64,000 bases of DNA from an uncultured Campylobacter sp. (GCF_937981295.1 NZ_CALJPC010000059.1:1-64000), one strand, 5' to 3'. Numbered from the stretch's first letter, positions 16,914 to 26,253 are shown. Translations and numbers: made by a program. Notes: generated by a model not told the origin, from the letters alone.

Positions 16914-18098
16914 ATGAAAAAATCGATTCTTGTCGGATTAAGTTTGATTATAGCCACGTCGCTGTGGGGCGCGGATAAGAAAGTTTATCACCTTAAGCTA
17001 GCTCAGACTTACGAGCTTAGTATGCCTATCGTAGGCGATGTCGCCAAGCGTATGGCAGATCTTGCAGATAGTATGTCTGATGGCAGGCTGAAAATCAGCA
17101 TCGACGCGCCTAGCAAGCATAAAGCGCCTTTTGCGATCTATGATATGGTCAAAAACGGACAATACGATTTAGGCTATACTGCGAGCTACTATTATAAAGG
17201 TAAAAATAGCGCAAATATGCTGTTTACGACGGTGCCTTTTGGTATGACGAAAGACGAACAGCACGCTTGGTATTACTTCGGCGGAGGCAAGGAGCTAGCG
17301 GATAAATTCTATGCTAAAAGCAATCTAAAGATCTTTAATATTCTAAATAGCGGTATGCAGATGGGCGGTTGGTTTAAAAAAGAGATTAATACGCTAGACG
17401 ATTTAAAAGGGCTTAAATTTAGAATTCCAAGCTTTGGCGGGGAGGTCATGAGCCGCCTTGGCGTCGCAGTCGCTACGATACCGGTAGGTGAGCTATATAT
17501 GGCACTAGAGATGGGCACCATCGATGCGGTCGAGTGGGCAAGTCCTAGCTTTGATATACCTCTAGGCTTTCACAAGGTCGCAAATTACTATTATACGGGA
17601 TGGCAAGAACCCGCTAGCGAGCAGCAGATAGTGATAAATCTACAAACTTGGCAGAAGCTTCCTAAGGATTTGCAAAATATCCTGGAAGCCTCTATCGCAA
17701 AGGCGCGCGAATACGCAGAAAACGAGACGTTTTATAAAAACGTAATAATTTGGGACGAGATCAAAAAGAAATATCCAAACGTTCAGATTCGCTCGTTTTC
17801 GCCTGAAATTATGCGTGCGCTTCGCAAGGCGACGGATGAAATTTTAGCCGAAGAAAGCGAGAAAAATCCCGATTTCAAAGAGATTTGGGAGAGCCAAAAG
17901 GCGTTTTTAGCTAAAGCTAGAACGTGGACGAAGATGGGCGATTTTACATATATCGAAAAAACAGGCGATGTTGAAGCCGAGCAGAATTTTACCGCTTCGG
18001 TGAAAAAAATCTCTGTTCCTGAGCCCGTAAATAGCGCAGCCAGCGAGATAAATGCAAGCACTGCTGCGCCAAAAAACGAGGATAATCAGACGAAATAG
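16914..18098 (+). CDS. dctP: TRAP transporter solute-binding protein, DctP family
   Basis: The signal peptide (MKKSILVGLSLIIATSLWGA) is followed by a typical DctP domain: KLAQTYELSMPIVGDVAKRMADL, then the ligand region GLKFRIPSFGGEVMSRLGV and EWASPSFDIPLGFHK. DctP proteins capture carboxylates in the periplasm and hand them to a DctQ-DctM membrane pair, and the conserved Arg in KFRIPS is the usual carboxylate contact. The ligand is unknown. No dctQ or dctM is adjacent; a palindromic terminator and about 1 kb of non-coding DNA follow. After about residue 345 there is a Glu/Asn/Ser/Ala-rich tail not usual for the family. GGGAG precedes the ATG. Confidence 0.9.
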   Translation: MKKSILVGLSLIIATSLWGADKKVYHLKLAQTYELSMPIVGDVAKRMADLADSMSDGRLKISIDAPSKHKAPFAIYDMVKNGQYDLGYTASYYYKGKNSANMLFTTVPFGMTKDEQHAWYYFGGGKELADKFYAKSNLKIFNILNSGMQMGGWFKKEINTLDDLKGLKFRIPSFGGEVMSRLGVAVATIPVGELYMALEMGTIDAVEWASPSFDIPLGFHKVANYYYTGWQEPASEQQIVINLQTWQKLPKDLQNILEASIAKAREYAENETFYKNVIIWDEIKKKYPNVQIRSFSPEIMRALRKATDEILAEESEKNPDFKEIWESQKAFLAKARTWTKMGDFTYIEKTGDVEAEQNFTASVKKISVPEPVNSAASEINASTAAPKNEDNQTK

Positions 18099-18273
18099 TG
18101 CTTCATTTTTTAGCTGCGTTTTTATGCCGCGCGGCTAAACTAAGCGCCAGATAAAGGTGTATGCGGCTTAAATTTGATCGGCAATTTAGACGAGGCGTGG
18201 GTGATTAAAATGCAGGCGATTTACTTATTTGCAGCTGTGTAGTTCGGCAATATCGTTAAAATTTTAATTTACG

Positions 18274-18303
18274 AAAGCAGCGATAAAATTTTATCGCTGC
18301 TTT
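18274..18303 (+). terminator. 30-bp perfect palindrome after dctP
   Basis: AAAGCAGCGATAAAA (18274-18288) is followed directly by its exact reverse complement (18289-18303). It can form a strong hairpin with a T tail in either direction. It lies about 175 bp after the dctP stop codon and is the best terminator candidate for that gene. Confidence 0.6.
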
Positions 18304-19050
18304 AGCATTTAAGTTAAGGCGTGCAATTTGCATCATTGCTTTTAAAGTCCAATTTAAAAGCCGCTCGGTCGCCGCCGCACAAGGCTAGAATTTTATCAAG
18401 CTCCAAGCCTCCTATCTTTTTGCTTTATTCCTTATACCTTTTGCGTTATTTAAGCTTGATATTCCGCCGTGCTTGCTTGCGGGTGACATTGAGCGAGAGA
18501 GAATTTAATCTTGCTTTTTCATTTCGCGTAGTTAGCGGAGGAGCTTTGGCGAAGCGTGCCAATCTGAGATTTTAAATTAGTAGCGTTCATAAATTCCATA
18601 TTTTAAAATTTTAGCGCTTTTATCTTGCAAATGCCGCTTTTAAATGAAATTTGCTTCGGGTTTTCTTTCTATATAAAAGCGGCAAACTTCAAATAAAATG
18701 CAAAATTTTAAAATTTACACGCTTAAATATCACAAGTAAGGAGAATTTAAAATTTTTTCCTTCGGAGATTAAGTACAAAGCACGTTAGAAAAAATTTTAT
18801 AGGTTAAATTTCATTTTAAGCGATTGCAGATTTAAAGCTTGTGTGCAAATTTTAAAAGCCCACCTCGGCTGGAATTTATCACTAAACTAGACGGGCTCAG
18901 CCTTGGAATTTCACCGCGTCAATTTTAAAAATTTTGCGCGAGTTGCGCTTAAAATTTTAAAATTCAATTCTACCTGCGAAAACTCTTAAATTCCGCGGCT
19001 TAGAATTTTGATACAGAATTTTGCCGCAACGCTATTTTTTGGGATGCGAT
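18304..19050. other. long spacer between dctP and metK
   Basis: Together with 18099-18273 this is about 1 kb without a convincing gene. It has many AAATTTTAAAATT words (for example near 18600, 18702, 18932 and 18951). An 84-codon plus-strand frame at 18321-18575 lacks an RBS and a recognisable product. I see no tRNA or other structured RNA. Confidence 0.5.
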
Positions 19051-19054
19051 AAAA

Positions 19055-19114
19055 CTACGCGGCATGCAAAAGCCGCGTAGAATATTGAGCTAGGCTCGCT
19101 GCTGCAAGCCTAGC
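19055..19114 (-). terminator. two consecutive hairpins downstream of metK
   Basis: CTACGCGGC (19055-19063) pairs with GCCGCGTAG (19072-19080), and GCTAGGCT (19089-19096) pairs with AGCCTAGC (19107-19114). Both stems are perfect. They begin about 45 bp after the metK stop on the minus strand, consistent with a tandem terminator. Neither is followed by a long T run. Confidence 0.55.
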
Positions 19115-19157
19115 GAATGTCGTAAGCTAAAAAGGCGCTACTGCAAAGCGTAAAATT

Positions 19158-20357
19158 TTATTTCAAAGCCTTAAAAAGCTCGACGCTATTGAGCTGCTCC
19201 CACGGGTACTCGTCGTTTCCGACTTGTCCGCGTGCGGCGACGTCGGCGTAGAGAAAGCTTCCTTTGCCGGGGCGATCAAGACCGAATTTATCGATGATCC
19301 AGCGCGGAGTGAGCGGGAATTTTTCAAGCACGAAAGCAGATAGCTCATCGTCGCTTGCCGCGCCTAAATTCGTCCCCATGCAATCGACGCTGACGCTGAC
19401 GGGCTTTGCGACGCCGATTGCGTAGCTGAGCTGGACGATGCATTTTTTCGCAAGCCCCGCTGCAACGATGTTTTTAGCGATATAGCGCGCCGCATAAAGC
19501 CCACTACGATCGACCTTAGTGTAGTCCTTGCTGCTTTGAGCGCCGCCGCCGATCGGGCTGTAGCCGCCGAAGCTATCGACGATCAGTTTGCGCCCCGTTA
19601 GGCCGCTGTCGTGAAGCGAGCTGTGATTTACGTAGCGACCGGTCGGGTTGATGTAGATGATCGTTTTGCTTTTGTCATAAAGCCCCTTCGGAAGCCCCGC
19701 CGAATCGATCAAATTTCCGATCAGATCTCGGACGCGCTCAATACTCATGCTCTCCACGCAGGGCGCTGAAACCACGATCGTATGGATGCTTTGCGGCTTG
19801 CACTCCTCAAAATTTGCCTTCGTGCCGTAATCGACCGTAACCTGCGTCTTAATATCTACGCCAAGCTCGTCGGGATGGGATTTTGCGTAGGCATAAACGT
19901 GATCGCAAAGAAGCCTCGCGTAGGTGATCGCCGCCGGCATAAAATTTTTCGTTTCGCAGCTTGCGAAGCCGAACATTATGCCCTGATCTCCCGCTCCGAT
20001 CTCGCCGCCCTCTTGATCGACGCCTTGGTTGATGTCGGGGCTTTGCTGGTTTAAAAATACGTCCACTTGCAGATCCTGTGGGTGCAAGCACTGCGCGCGC
20101 GTAAAGTAGGGGTTGTCGTTGTAGCCGATCTCGCTAAGCGCGCCCTTTACGATGTGGCGGTAATCGTCGTGGGTGAAATCGACCTTGGCGTTTACTTCGC
20201 CGCCGATTACTACGTGCTTACCTGCGATGAAAACCTCCGCCGCGACGCGCCCGTTGGGATCTTGCTTTAAAATTTCATCCACGATGCTATCTGCGATGAT
20301 ATCGGCGCATTTATCGGGATGGCCGGGACTTACTACTTCGCTTGTGAATAGATACAT
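19158..20357 (-). CDS. metK: S-adenosylmethionine synthetase
   Basis: MetK makes S-adenosylmethionine from methionine and ATP in the cytosol, with Mg and K ions. The 399-residue protein has the family hallmarks: GHPDKCADIIADSIVDE at the N-terminus (the catalytic His and Asp), GAGDQGIMFGFA for ATP binding, and SFGGYSPIGGGAQSSKD with KVDRSGLYAARYIAKN, the P-loop-like element. The loop reads GGGAQSSKD rather than the GGGAFSGKD of E. coli, probably a lineage variant. TTAGGAGCA precedes the ATG. It is divergent from sstT and followed by two hairpins. Confidence 0.97.
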   Translation of the reverse strand: MYLFTSEVVSPGHPDKCADIIADSIVDEILKQDPNGRVAAEVFIAGKHVVIGGEVNAKVDFTHDDYRHIVKGALSEIGYNDNPYFTRAQCLHPQDLQVDVFLNQQSPDINQGVDQEGGEIGAGDQGIMFGFASCETKNFMPAAITYARLLCDHVYAYAKSHPDELGVDIKTQVTVDYGTKANFEECKPQSIHTIVVSAPCVESMSIERVRDLIGNLIDSAGLPKGLYDKSKTIIYINPTGRYVNHSSLHDSGLTGRKLIVDSFGGYSPIGGGAQSSKDYTKVDRSGLYAARYIAKNIVAAGLAKKCIVQLSYAIGVAKPVSVSVDCMGTNLGAASDDELSAFVLEKFPLTPRWIIDKFGLDRPGKGSFLYADVAARGQVGNDEYPWEQLNSVELFKALK

Positions 20358-20502
20358 ATCTGCTCCTAATTAGAATTTCGCGCCATTTTATCGAACGAGG
20401 TTTTAAGATTAACTAAAAATTGCGAAATTTCGCCCAAATTTAAATACGCTTAAATAAAATTTCGATATATTTCAAACGATGTTTTGATTGAAAGGTAAAA
20501 AA

Positions 20503-21762
20503 ATGAGTTCGATTCAAAAATTAGTAGCTAGCTACAAAGATAAAAATCTAGTTCTGCGCATAGTTACCGGTTTGATAATAGGCGCCATTTTGGGCTTTGC
20601 CGCACGTTCAGCGGCGGGCGATATTGCGGCAGAGCACACTTCGTTTTTAATAAACGTAGTAGCTTTTGCGGAAATTTTAGGAAATTTATTCGTAGGCGCC
20701 CTTAAAGCGGTAGCTCCGATTTTAGTTTTTATCTTGATCTTAAGCTCGATCGTAAATAAACAATACGGCAGCGCAAGCGGCTTAAAACGCGTGGTCGTCC
20801 TATATATCGTAGGCACCTTTTTAGCCTCGTGCGTGGGGGTAGCAGCCAGCTTTTTATTTCCGACGCAGCTTGCTCTAAGCAATGTCGGTGCGGCGGAAAA
20901 TGCGGTCCCTGCAAGCGTTTGGATCGTGCTAAAAGAACTGCTTTTTAAGGTCGTAGATAATCCGCTAAACGCTATTGCGCACGGAAACTACGTAGGAATT
21001 TTAACCTGGGCGATAGGTCTTGGCGTCGCGCTTAAATTTTGCACTAATGAAACAAAGAAAATTTTTACCGATCTGAGCGAAGCGGTAACCAAAATCGTGC
21101 AGTTCGTAATCCAGCTCGCGCCGTTTGGAATTTTCGGCTTAGTAGCTTCTACCGTGTATCAAACCGGCGTCGATGCGCTGCTTGGATACGTGCGAATAGT
21201 AGTCGTGCTAGTAGGTGCGATGGCGTTCGTAGCCCTCGTGGTAAATCCGCTCATCGTCTTTGCGGTGATTAAGAAAAATCCATATCCGCTCGTATTTACC
21301 TGCCTGCGCGAAAGTGGCCTCACGGCGTTTTTCACCCGCAGCTCGGCGGCGAATATCCCGGTAAATTTAAATTTATGTAAAAAGCTAGGCATCAGTGACG
21401 AGCTAAGCTCGATCTCGATCCCTTTGGGAGCTACGATAAATATGGCGGGCGCTGCGGTGGTAATCGCGATCTTGGCGCTTGCTGCGGCTCATACGCTTGG
21501 CGTGCGCCCCGATTTTTGGACGGCGCTACTGCTTTGCGTGGTCTCGGCAGTCGGTGCGTGCGGCGCTAGCGGCGTGCCAGGCGGTTCGTTGATGCTGATA
21601 CCGCTTGCGTGCTCGCTCTTTAATATCTCAAATGACATCGCAATGCAGGTCGTCGCGATTGGCTTCATCATCGGCGTGATTCAAGACTCAGTAGAAACCG
21701 CGATCAATAGCTCCACGGACGTGATTTTTACGGCGATCGCGTCGCAAAGTATGCAAAAATAA
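20503..21762 (+). CDS. sstT: Na+/serine-threonine symporter, DAACS family
   Basis: An inner-membrane sodium-coupled carrier of the dicarboxylate/amino acid:cation symporter family; SstT imports serine and threonine. I choose ATG 20503 (419 residues) because AAAGG lies 8 bp upstream. The TTG at 20488 only adds five charged residues. About eight membrane segments and two re-entrant hairpins are expected, with the family motifs FFTRSSAANIPVNLNL (hairpin 1) and GATINMAGAAV (unwound TM7). The Ser-rich hairpin and the sequence as a whole resemble SstT more than GltP or DctA. Serine is a main carbon source for many campylobacters. A terminator follows at 21780. Confidence 0.9.
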   Translation: MSSIQKLVASYKDKNLVLRIVTGLIIGAILGFAARSAAGDIAAEHTSFLINVVAFAEILGNLFVGALKAVAPILVFILILSSIVNKQYGSASGLKRVVVLYIVGTFLASCVGVAASFLFPTQLALSNVGAAENAVPASVWIVLKELLFKVVDNPLNAIAHGNYVGILTWAIGLGVALKFCTNETKKIFTDLSEAVTKIVQFVIQLAPFGIFGLVASTVYQTGVDALLGYVRIVVVLVGAMAFVALVVNPLIVFAVIKKNPYPLVFTCLRESGLTAFFTRSSAANIPVNLNLCKKLGISDELSSISIPLGATINMAGAAVVIAILALAAAHTLGVRPDFWTALLLCVVSAVGACGASGVPGGSLMLIPLACSLFNISNDIAMQVVAIGFIIGVIQDSVETAINSSTDVIFTAIASQSMQK

Positions 21763-21779
21763 CTCACCTTAAAATTTTA

Positions 21780-21817
21780 CCGCGAATTCCGCTGAGGCGG
21801 CGGATCTCGCGGTTTTT
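21780..21817 (+). terminator. sstT terminator
   Basis: CCGCGA (21780-21785) pairs with TCGCGG (21807-21812), with an inner CCGC/GCGG stem, and TTTTT follows. It lies 18 bp after the sstT stop codon and upstream of pepF. Confidence 0.65.
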
Positions 21818-21873
21818 AAAATTTTACTTATTCTTTTTTGATAAAATTATCCAAAAATTTTAAAAGGAAATCG

Positions 21874-23787
21874 ATGAATTGGAATTTAAGCGAGCTGTTT
21901 GCAAACGAAGCGGAATTTAGCGGCGCGATAGATAGCGCGGCCGCGCAGGCTAGGGATTTTGAGCTTAAATTTAAAGATAAGTTGCGCGCTCTTAGCGCGG
22001 AGGAATTTTTAGGCGCGCTTGAGCTTTATGAGAGCATTAGCGAGCAGATCGGCAAAATAATGAGCTTTGCGCATCTAAGATTCGCACGAGATACAAGTCT
22101 CGGGGCGCAGCAGGCTAAGACGGAGCAGGTTTGCAACGATATTTCGCAGAGCCTACTTTTTTTCGAGCTCGAGTTTAACGAGCTTGACGCCGCAAAACAG
22201 GACGAGTTTATCGCGGGAAGCGGTAGGTTCGGATATTATTTGAGCCTACTTAAGCAGCGCAAGTCCCATCAGCTAAGCCTGCCGCAAGAAAGCGTGCTTT
22301 TAAAAACTTCACCCGTAAGCGGCGAGGCGTTTTCGCGACTTTTTGACGAGAGCATGGCGCGGATGAGCTTTGATTTTCGCGGGCGCAAGCTTGGCGAGGA
22401 GGAAATTTTAAGCCTGCTTCATAGCTCCGATCGCGAGGTGCGAAAGGACGCCGCAGCCTCGCTAAGTGCGGTGCTAGAGCAAAATTCCCACCTGCTTAGC
22501 TACATCTACAATATGATCAAAACCGATCTTAAAATTCGCTGCGAGCTGCGCGGTTACGATAAGGCCGAGGCGGTGATGCACGAGGAAAACCAGATAAACA
22601 TCGCAAGCGTCGATGCGCTGATCGCAGAAACGGAGAAAAGTTTTAATCTAGTCGGCAAATTTTACGCTAAAAAGCGCGAAATTTTAGGCTACGACGCGCT
22701 GTATGACTACGATAGATACGCGCCGCTCGGCGGCGATGAGAGCGAGTTTAGCTTCGAGCAGGCTAAGCAGATCGTGCTAGCGGCGTTTGAAAAATTTAGC
22801 CAGAAATTTAAGCAGATTGCGCTGATCGCGTTTGAGCAAAACTGGATCGACGCGATGCCCGCGCAAAATAAGCAAAGCGGCGCGTTTTCGCATTCCGGCT
22901 CTCGCGATACGCACCCTTTCGTACTTTTAAATTTCACGCGCAAGCGCCGCGACGTATTTACTCTCGCGCACGAGCTGGGGCACGCGATACATCAGTATCT
23001 AAGCTACGGCGTAGGCTATTTTAACTCCTTCACGCCGCTAACGACGGCGGAGACTGCGTCGGTTTTCTGCGAGATGCTGGTGTTTGATTATATGCGCGAA
23101 AATTTTTCAAATTTAAACGGCTCGTCAAATTTAAAAAGCGACGCTGCCTTGGACGGCTCGCAAAATTTAAAGCGCAGCGCTTCGCAAGAAGCTCAGAGCG
23201 GTGAAATTCCAAACGAGCACGCCGTAAAACGCGCCGCCTCTCAAGACTCTGCGGGTTCGTGCGAATACGCAGCGCTCGATACTGATACGTCCTCGCAGAC
23301 TGCAAGCGATAAGACCGCGCTAAGAGCGATGCTTGCGGCAAAGATCGAGGATATCTTCGCGACGCTTTACCGCCAGATCGGATTTACGACCTTTGAGCGG
23401 CGCGTGCATGCAAACGCGGATGAGCTAAGCGTCGAGCAAATAGATGAGCTTTGGATGGAGGAGTCACGCAAGATGTTTGCGGGCGAGCTAATCTTGCAGG
23501 ATCATTACAAAAGTTGGTGGAGCTACATCCCGCACTTCGTTCACACGCCGTTTTACTGCTACTCTTACGCCTATGCGCAGCTTTTGGTGCTCGCGCTTTA
23601 CGGGCTGTATAAGAGCGGCAGGCTCGAAAATTTCGTTCAAATTTACACCGAGTTTTTAAGCTCGGGCGGCAGCGACGAGCCGCAAAAGCTAGTGGCGAAA
23701 TTCGGCTTTGATATCAATAAAAGCGAGTTTTGGCGCATCGGCATAGAGCAGGTCGCGGCGCTTGTAGATGAGTTTGTGAGGGGTTAG
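21874..23787 (+). CDS. pepF: oligoendopeptidase F (M3 zinc peptidase) with internal insert
   Basis: PepF cleaves short peptides in the cytosol using one zinc. The start is ATG 21874 (637 residues), with AAAAGGAAA just upstream and the family opening MNWNLSELF. The active site HELGHAIH lies near residues 366-373, and the third ligand is the Glu in TTAETASVF. The C-terminal HTPFYCYSYAYAQLL segment is typical. Residues about 412-482 (23107-23319) are an extra, low-complexity stretch with NLN, NLK and NLK words and two KR[SA]ASQ[ED] repeats. It lies between FDYMRENF and LAAKIEDIFATLYRQIGF, which are contiguous or nearly so in relatives. The frame is intact through the insert. One base separates the stop from the next gene. 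Confidence 0.93.
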   Translation: MNWNLSELFANEAEFSGAIDSAAAQARDFELKFKDKLRALSAEEFLGALELYESISEQIGKIMSFAHLRFARDTSLGAQQAKTEQVCNDISQSLLFFELEFNELDAAKQDEFIAGSGRFGYYLSLLKQRKSHQLSLPQESVLLKTSPVSGEAFSRLFDESMARMSFDFRGRKLGEEEILSLLHSSDREVRKDAAASLSAVLEQNSHLLSYIYNMIKTDLKIRCELRGYDKAEAVMHEENQINIASVDALIAETEKSFNLVGKFYAKKREILGYDALYDYDRYAPLGGDESEFSFEQAKQIVLAAFEKFSQKFKQIALIAFEQNWIDAMPAQNKQSGAFSHSGSRDTHPFVLLNFTRKRRDVFTLAHELGHAIHQYLSYGVGYFNSFTPLTTAETASVFCEMLVFDYMRENFSNLNGSSNLKSDAALDGSQNLKRSASQEAQSGEIPNEHAVKRAASQDSAGSCEYAALDTDTSSQTASDKTALRAMLAAKIEDIFATLYRQIGFTTFERRVHANADELSVEQIDELWMEESRKMFAGELILQDHYKSWWSYIPHFVHTPFYCYSYAYAQLLVLALYGLYKSGRLENFVQIYTEFLSSGGSDEPQKLVAKFGFDINKSEFWRIGIEQVAALVDEFVRG

Positions 23788-23788
23788 G

Positions 23789-24196
23789 ATGATAGATAAA
23801 ATTTTAAAAGACGATAAATTTATCGCTGCGAGCAGCGCACATATAGGCGCGGTTTTGGACTACGTTTTGGCTCTTGGATATGGATTTGGCATCGTTGCGA
23901 GGACGGATCAGATAAAATTTGACCCGCCGCTGCCGGAGGAAATTTTAAAAAGCTTCAAAATGCCCGCGATCTTTTTGCAGCTGGAGGAATACACGCTCTC
24001 TAGCGCGCATCTTAGCAAGGATGAGCTGGTTTTCGAGGCGGGCTTTGGGCCGCAGGATTTTGCAAGCACGCTTAGCGTGCCGTTTTACGCGGTCTTGCAG
24101 ATCGTCGTGGACGGCAAGCCCATCGCGGTAAATTTCTCCCAGCCCGAGTCCGAGTGGCTTAAGCGCGAAAAATCGCGTAAAATTTTTTCAAAATGA
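23789..24196 (+). CDS. SspB-like protein (possible ClpXP adaptor fold)
   Basis: 135 residues, cytosolic. The segment AIFLQLEEYTLSSAHLSKDELVF followed by EAGFGPQ (read in two parts) and LSVPFYAVLQIVVDGK parallels the core of E. coli SspB. There a strand with L-E-L is followed by D-E-V-x-F-x-A-R-F-G and then V-S-V-P-x-x-A-V-L-A-I. SspB tethers ssrA-tagged and other proteins to ClpXP. The gene starts one base after pepF and its stop overlaps the helicase start, so it is translationally coupled. The order pepF, small protein, helicase, truB is the one I recall from C. jejuni. The SspB relationship is by-eye similarity only. Confidence 0.6.
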   Translation: MIDKILKDDKFIAASSAHIGAVLDYVLALGYGFGIVARTDQIKFDPPLPEEILKSFKMPAIFLQLEEYTLSSAHLSKDELVFEAGFGPQDFASTLSVPFYAVLQIVVDGKPIAVNFSQPESEWLKREKSRKIFSK

Positions 24197-26253
24197 GCGA
24201 TATTTTAGAAGGTCTTAATCCTACTCAGCGCGAGGCTGCAAGCCACGTGGACGGAGCGATGTTAATCTTAGCGGGTGCGGGCAGCGGCAAAACCAAAACG
24301 ATCACCGCGCGCCTTGCCTATCTGCTATCAAACGGCGTGCCTGCGGAGAATACTCTCACGCTTACGTTTACGAACAAAGCCGCCGCCGAGATGCGCTCGC
24401 GAGCGCTTAATCTGATAAGCGGGTTAAATTTAAGCGGCGTGCCGCTTCTGTGCACCTTTCATAAATTCGGACTTCTGTTTTTAAAATTTCATATTAGCGA
24501 GCTTGGGCGCAGCGCAAACTTCCAAGTAATCGATACCGACGATAAGAAAAAGATCATCAAGGGCTTTGAGATAAATTTGCCCACATCGCTATTAGCGGCT
24601 AAAATTTCAACCTACAAAAATTCTCTGATCGGCCCCAAAGATATCGACGAGCTTCTAAAGGGCGAAGAGGACGAGCTAAGTAGGATGTATAGCGGATTTT
24701 ACGCGCATTGCGCTGATGCATACAAGCGCTACGAGGCGTATTTAGCGGCGAATAATCTTGTAGATTTCGATGATCTACTGATCTTGCCGTATAAAATTTT
24801 AAGCGCGAATGAGCGGCTATGCGATGAAATTTCGCGCCGTTACGCCTACATCACGGTCGATGAGTATCAGGACACCAACGACATTCAATTCAAATTGCTG
24901 CAAAAGCTCTGCACTGCGCACGAAAACCTCGTGGTGGTGGGTGATGACGATCAGAGTATCTACGGCTGGCGCGGCGCACGGATAGAAAATATTCTAAATT
25001 TTAAAGATCAGTTCTCAAACGTAAAATTTATCAAACTCGAGCAAAATTACCGCTCTACGGATGAAATTTTAAATGCCGCCAACGAGCTCATCTCGCATAA
25101 CAAAAACCGCCTCGGCAAGAGCCTTACTAGCATGAACGGCGGCGGCGAAAAGATCGAAATTTTGCGCTCGGACGAAGAGAGTATCGAGGCGGCAAAGATC
25201 GCAGAAGCTATCAAAAAGCTGCTTTCAAGCGGCGTAGCGCCCTCTCAAATCGCCGTGCTTTACCGAGTAAACGCTCTTTCGCGCGCGCTGGAAGAGGGGC
25301 TGAATCGAGCCAAAATCCCGTACAAAATGGTAGGCGGCGTGAAATTTTACGAGCGCGCCGAGATCAAGGATACGATCGCCTATCTGCGCTTAGTAAACGA
25401 CGAGCACGACGACTTTTCGATGAGGCGGATCATAAACGTGCCCAAGCGCGGCATCGGCAAGGTCTCGCTGGCAAAGCTCGAGGAGCTTTCGCGCCTGAGG
25501 CTTATCAGTCTATTTGACGCCTTTAGCGAGCCGGACGCGGGGCTTAGCGCCAAGGCGGTGCAGGCTCTAGTGGAGCTTAAAAGCGGCATCGCTTCTATCT
25601 CCGCGCTAGCGGATACGATCAAAAAAATAGATGCGCTGGAGCCCGCTTTCGGGCTAAAGGCTTACTATGCCTCGCTTCCAGACGGCGCCGATCGCGTAGC
25701 GAACATCGACGAGTTTTTGGCGATGCTGAAGGACGAGGCGAGCAATAAGCCCGATTTTGATCTGGCGGAATTTTTAAACGAGCTGAGTCTTCTTAGTGAT
25801 CAAGACGCTATTATGGGCGATGCGATAAACATAATGAGCGTGCACGCGAGCAAAGGGCTTGAGTTTTCGCACCTTTTCGTAATCGGACTGGAGGAGGGCT
25901 TTTTCCCGCTTTTGGGCGACAGCAATGACATCGAGGAGGAGCGCAGGCTTGCATACGTAGCGATTACGCGCGCCAAACGCACTCTCACGCTTAGCTTTGC
26001 CGCTAGCCGCTTTTATCGCGGCAAACGCGAGAGGCTAGATGCGAGCAGGTTTATAGCCGAGGCAGGTTTGGTAGCTAAAGAGCCGCCGCGCGAGCAAAGC
26101 AGCGGCTTTAGCAAGGGCGAGCTGATCAAACACAAACTCTTCGGTATCGGACAGATCACGGCGGTAAACGGCGACCGACTCACTATAAATTTTGGTGGAA
26201 TTTCGCGCGTGATAATATCGAATTTCGTAGAAAAGATCGGCTCTTATGAATAG
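24193..26253 (+). CDS. uvrD: UvrD/Rep-family superfamily 1 DNA helicase
   Basis: A 686-residue ATP-dependent 3'-5' DNA helicase. All SF1A motifs are visible: LNPTQREAA (Q motif), GAGSGKTKT (Walker A), TFTNKAAAEM (Ia), VDEYQDTND (Walker B/II), GDDDQSIYGWRG (III), QNYRST (IV), IMSVHASKGLEF (V) and VAITRAKRTL (VI). Family members act in mismatch and excision repair and in clearing stalled replication forks. UvrD, PcrA and Rep cannot be separated here by motif. The C-terminal GFSKGELIKHKLFGIGQI is the usual RNA-polymerase/dsDNA contact tail. The start ATG overlaps the preceding stop by 4 bp. Confidence 0.95.
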   Translation: MSDILEGLNPTQREAASHVDGAMLILAGAGSGKTKTITARLAYLLSNGVPAENTLTLTFTNKAAAEMRSRALNLISGLNLSGVPLLCTFHKFGLLFLKFHISELGRSANFQVIDTDDKKKIIKGFEINLPTSLLAAKISTYKNSLIGPKDIDELLKGEEDELSRMYSGFYAHCADAYKRYEAYLAANNLVDFDDLLILPYKILSANERLCDEISRRYAYITVDEYQDTNDIQFKLLQKLCTAHENLVVVGDDDQSIYGWRGARIENILNFKDQFSNVKFIKLEQNYRSTDEILNAANELISHNKNRLGKSLTSMNGGGEKIEILRSDEESIEAAKIAEAIKKLLSSGVAPSQIAVLYRVNALSRALEEGLNRAKIPYKMVGGVKFYERAEIKDTIAYLRLVNDEHDDFSMRRIINVPKRGIGKVSLAKLEELSRLRLISLFDAFSEPDAGLSAKAVQALVELKSGIASISALADTIKKIDALEPAFGLKAYYASLPDGADRVANIDEFLAMLKDEASNKPDFDLAEFLNELSLLSDQDAIMGDAINIMSVHASKGLEFSHLFVIGLEEGFFPLLGDSNDIEEERRLAYVAITRAKRTLTLSFAASRFYRGKRERLDASRFIAEAGLVAKEPPREQSSGFSKGELIKHKLFGIGQITAVNGDRLTINFGGISRVIISNFVEKIGSYE

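Noticed and set aside
18321..18575. 84-codon plus-strand frame between dctP and metK
   Set aside because: No RBS; the product is a random mix with no domain, and the region is repeat spacer.
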